Source: Pseudonocardia alaniniphila (lineage in GTDB: Bacteria; Actinomycetota; Actinomycetes; Mycobacteriales; Pseudonocardiaceae). From it: DNA of 34,048 nt. The stretch covers positions 1 through 34,048 of the forward strand of contig NZ_JAKXMK010000045.1 of NCBI RefSeq assembly GCF_022524485.1. The letters run 5' to 3'. This document shows, one piece after another, positions 32,191 to 34,048 of this stretch. Made by a program: the position numbers and the translations under genes. Numbering within the stretch: position 1 is the first letter of the stretch; the number at the start of each line of letters is the position of its first letter. Under the pieces are notes generated by a model that had not been told where the DNA came from, searched no databases, and saw nothing but the letters and a program-made list of their open reading frames with translations.

Positions 32191-33155
32191 GCCCCGAGAC
32201 CCCGCGGATCGTGGTCACCCGCGCACTTCCGCCCGCGGCACTCGAACCGTTGCACTCCGTCGGTTCCGTGTGGGTGTCACCGCACGACCGGCCGCTGACC
32301 GTCGACGAGCTGCACGGGGCCGTGCGCGGGGCGAGCGCGATCATCAGCATGCTCACCGATCGGATCGACGACGACGTCATCGCCGCCGCGGGCCCGGACC
32401 TGAAGATCGTCGCGAACACCGCCGTCGGCTACGACAACCTCGACGTTCCCGCCATCACCCGCAGTGGCGTGCTCGCCTCCAACACCCCCGGAGTGCTGGT
32501 CGACGCCACCGCCGATCTCACGATGACCCTGCTGCTGACCGTCACACGGCGGGTGGCCGAGGGCGACCGCCTCGTCCGGTCCGGCACGCCGTGGTCGTGG
32601 GACATCGCCTTCATGCTCGGATCGGGGCTGCAGGGCAAGCAGCTGGGGATCATCGGGATGGGGAGCATCGGCCGGGCCGTGGCGCGGCGGGCCGCCGCCT
32701 TCGGCATGGACGTCGTCCACCACTCCCGCCGGTCCGTCGATGTCGACGGCTCGCACCCGCTTCCGCTGGACGAGTTGCTGGCGACGTCCGATGTGGTCTC
32801 CTTGCACTGCCCCCTCACGCCGGAGACCCGACACCTCGTCGACGCCGACGCCTTGCGCGCCATGAAGCGCGGCGCGTACCTGATCAACACCGCACGTGGC
32901 CCGATCGTGGACGAGGCGGCGCTGGCGGCGGCGCTCGCCGACGGCACCATCGCGGGCGCCGGCCTGGACGTCTACGAGAACGAGCCCGAGGTGCACGACG
33001 ACCTGCGGCGCCTCGATAACGTCGTGCTGGCCCCGCACCTCGGGTCGGCCACCGTCGAGACGCGCACCCGCATGGCCGCACTGGCCGTGGACAACGTCGT
33101 CGCGGTGCTCACGGGGAAGGACGCGCCCACTCCCATCTCAGTACCGTCCTCCTGA
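32187..33155 (+). CDS. D-isomer-specific 2-hydroxyacid dehydrogenase
   Basis: The product is a 322-residue NAD(P)-dependent oxidoreductase of the glyoxylate/hydroxypyruvate reductase type. The nucleotide-binding loop is GMGSIG (157-162). The substrate-binding region VANTAVGYDNLDV precedes it, and the catalytic Arg is in NTARG, Glu in YENEPEV and His in APHLGSAT. ATG 32187 overlaps the lyase stop in an ATGA. Coupling to a CitE-like lyase suggests that it reduces glyoxylate or a similar 2-oxoacid released by it, which is an inference. NADPH or NADH preference cannot be judged reliably. Confidence 0.92.
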   Translation: MSPETPRIVVTRALPPAALEPLHSVGSVWVSPHDRPLTVDELHGAVRGASAIISMLTDRIDDDVIAAAGPDLKIVANTAVGYDNLDVPAITRSGVLASNTPGVLVDATADLTMTLLLTVTRRVAEGDRLVRSGTPWSWDIAFMLGSGLQGKQLGIIGMGSIGRAVARRAAAFGMDVVHHSRRSVDVDGSHPLPLDELLATSDVVSLHCPLTPETRHLVDADALRAMKRGAYLINTARGPIVDEAALAAALADGTIAGAGLDVYENEPEVHDDLRRLDNVVLAPHLGSATVETRTRMAALAVDNVVAVLTGKDAPTPISVPSS

Positions 33156-33179
33156 CCATCCACCGACGGGAGGGGCTCG

Positions 33180-33854
33180 ATGCCGGGGAAGCGGGATCGC
33201 GGGTCGGTGACGAAGGCCGAGGAGGCCTTCACCGTGATCCGGCGGCAGATCGAGCGCGGCAGGCTCGCGGGAGGCGCGAAGCTGACTCTGCAGAGTCTCT
33301 CGGACGAGATGCAGATGAGCCTGACGCCGATCCGCGAGGCGCTGCGCATGCTCCAGGCCCACGGGCTCGTCGAGTACCGGCCGCACCACGGCCACGTGGT
33401 CACCCGGTACTCCATCCCGCGGGCCGAGGAGATCTACCTGCTGCGCGAGACCCTGGAGCCGCTCGCCACCCGGCTGGCGAGCGAGCGCGCGACGGCCGGG
33501 GAGCTCGAGGAGATCCGCGGCCTGCACGAGGAGTTCCGCGCCGCCGCCGAGAAGGAGGACGGCGGACAGGGCGTGATCGTCGATCTCAACGCACTGTGGC
33601 ACCGCACCGTCTACGAGGCGGCGCACTCGGCGTTCCTCGACGAGTTCATCGACCGCCTCTGGACGGGCGTGCCGTACCAGGCGATCTGGTTCATCCACCG
33701 CCGCCACCGCTCCGTCGACGACCACGCGGCCGTCACCGACGCACTGCTCGCCCGGCGGGGCGACGAGGCCGCCACCGCGATGCTCGACCACATCGAGCGC
33801 GGCAAGACCGCCACCATCGAACACCTGCGGGCCATCGGCGCCCCCGAGACCTGA
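33180..33854 (+). CDS. GntR/FadR-family transcriptional regulator with FCD domain
   Basis: The product is a 224-residue regulator. The N-terminal winged helix (residues about 13-80: AFTVIRRQIERGRLAGGAKL, SLSDEMQMSLTPIREALRML, LVEYRPHHGHVV) is typical GntR. The C-terminal FCD domain has the metal-binding Asp/His pattern in VDLNALWHRTVYEAA and a second His in HAAVTDALLARR, expected to bind a carboxylate. ATG 33180 follows GGGAGGGG. As the last gene of the CoA-transferase/lyase/dehydrogenase operon, it probably represses that operon until a small organic acid binds. Confidence 0.92.
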   Translation: MPGKRDRGSVTKAEEAFTVIRRQIERGRLAGGAKLTLQSLSDEMQMSLTPIREALRMLQAHGLVEYRPHHGHVVTRYSIPRAEEIYLLRETLEPLATRLASERATAGELEEIRGLHEEFRAAAEKEDGGQGVIVDLNALWHRTVYEAAHSAFLDEFIDRLWTGVPYQAIWFIHRRHRSVDDHAAVTDALLARRGDEAATAMLDHIERGKTATIEHLRAIGAPET

Positions 33855-33891
33855 GCTCAGCGGCGTGTATCCGCACGTGCGCGAGCAGGGA

Positions 33892-33923
33892 CGCCGGGCC
33901 GGGACGAGCGAACCGGCCCGGCG
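33892..33923. terminator. Bidirectional terminator hairpin between the GntR gene and groL
   Basis: CGCCGGGCCGG (33892-33902) pairs perfectly with CCGGCCCGGCG (33913-33923) around a 10-base loop. It lies 37 bases after the regulator's stop and 9 bases after the end of groL on the other strand, so it can serve both. Confidence 0.75.
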
Positions 33924-33932
33924 CCCCATGGC

Positions 33933-34048
33933 TCAGAAGTCCATCCCTCCTGTCGGGTCGCCGCCGGCCGAGGCCGGGTTCTTCTCCGGCTTGTCGGCGA
34001 TGACGGCCTCGGTGGTGAGGAACAGGGCCGCGATCGAGGCCGCGTTCT
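33933..34048 (-). CDS. groL: Chaperonin GroEL, C-terminal end (cut by the window edge)
   Basis: The minus strand encodes the last 38 residues of a 60-kDa chaperonin: AASIAALFLTTEAVIADKPE and then a glycine-rich tail ending GGMDF. The LTTEAVIADKPE segment and GGMDF end are diagnostic for GroEL. The rest lies beyond the right edge. The tail is of the canonical GGM type rather than the His-rich type seen in some actinobacterial GroEL1 proteins, so this is more likely the housekeeping paralogue (groEL2). Confidence 0.93.
   Translation of the reverse strand, partial: NAASIAALFLTTEAVIADKPEKNPASAGGDPTGGMDF

Overview
The window is very GC-rich and reads as a chromosome segment of a filamentous actinomycete. 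Strong third-position GC, frequent GTG starts, ATGA/GTGA gene overlaps, leaderless-type promoters and the GroEL C-terminus at the right edge all fit Actinomycetota. A Pseudonocardiaceae member such as Pseudonocardia is my best guess, but it is an inference. No rRNA, tRNA, CRISPR array or insertion sequence was seen.

Left part (1-9676): a G/C-only tract (1-139, probably an assembly artefact); an orphan dipeptide/oligopeptide-type binding lipoprotein; a proline-iminopeptidase-like hydrolase; an XRE-cupin regulator convergent with a LysE-type exporter; then a minus-strand operon hyuA1-hyuB1-amidohydrolase. The last two genes of that operon are joined through a tandem 36-bp repeat carrying a 25-codon mini-ORF.

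Centre (9859-17810): one compact plus-strand operon. It encodes a small monooxygenase-fold protein, a complete RbsBAC-type ABC importer, a divergent hydantoinase/oxoprolinase-like protein without the usual nucleotide-binding loop, a DUF917 (S-methyl thiohydantoin desulfurase-type) protein and a PucR-type regulator. With two flanking HyuAB pairs, the region looks dedicated to import and breakdown of small cyclic amides (hydantoin, oxoproline or thiohydantoin-like). The substrate is not determined by the sequence. Both hyuA promoters carry a matching pair of TGTGC-N-GCACA dyads, 32 bp apart and about 33 bp from a -10 candidate.

Between the PucR gene and the second hyuAB operon lies a small toxin-antitoxin unit bracketed by two 67-bp hairpin repeats that contain the stop codons of the adjoining genes. 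Next come hyuB2-hyuA2, a divergent GAF-LytTR regulator, an MntP-like efflux protein preceded by a leaderless upstream ORF, a homocysteine S-methyltransferase, a decayed MarR fragment, a MetX-like hydrolase, amrS and glnA.

Right part (30336-34048): a CaiB-type CoA-transferase pseudogene behind a good leaderless promoter, then a CitE-like lyase, a D-2-hydroxyacid dehydrogenase and a GntR/FCD regulator, then a strong hairpin and the 3' end of groL on the opposite strand.
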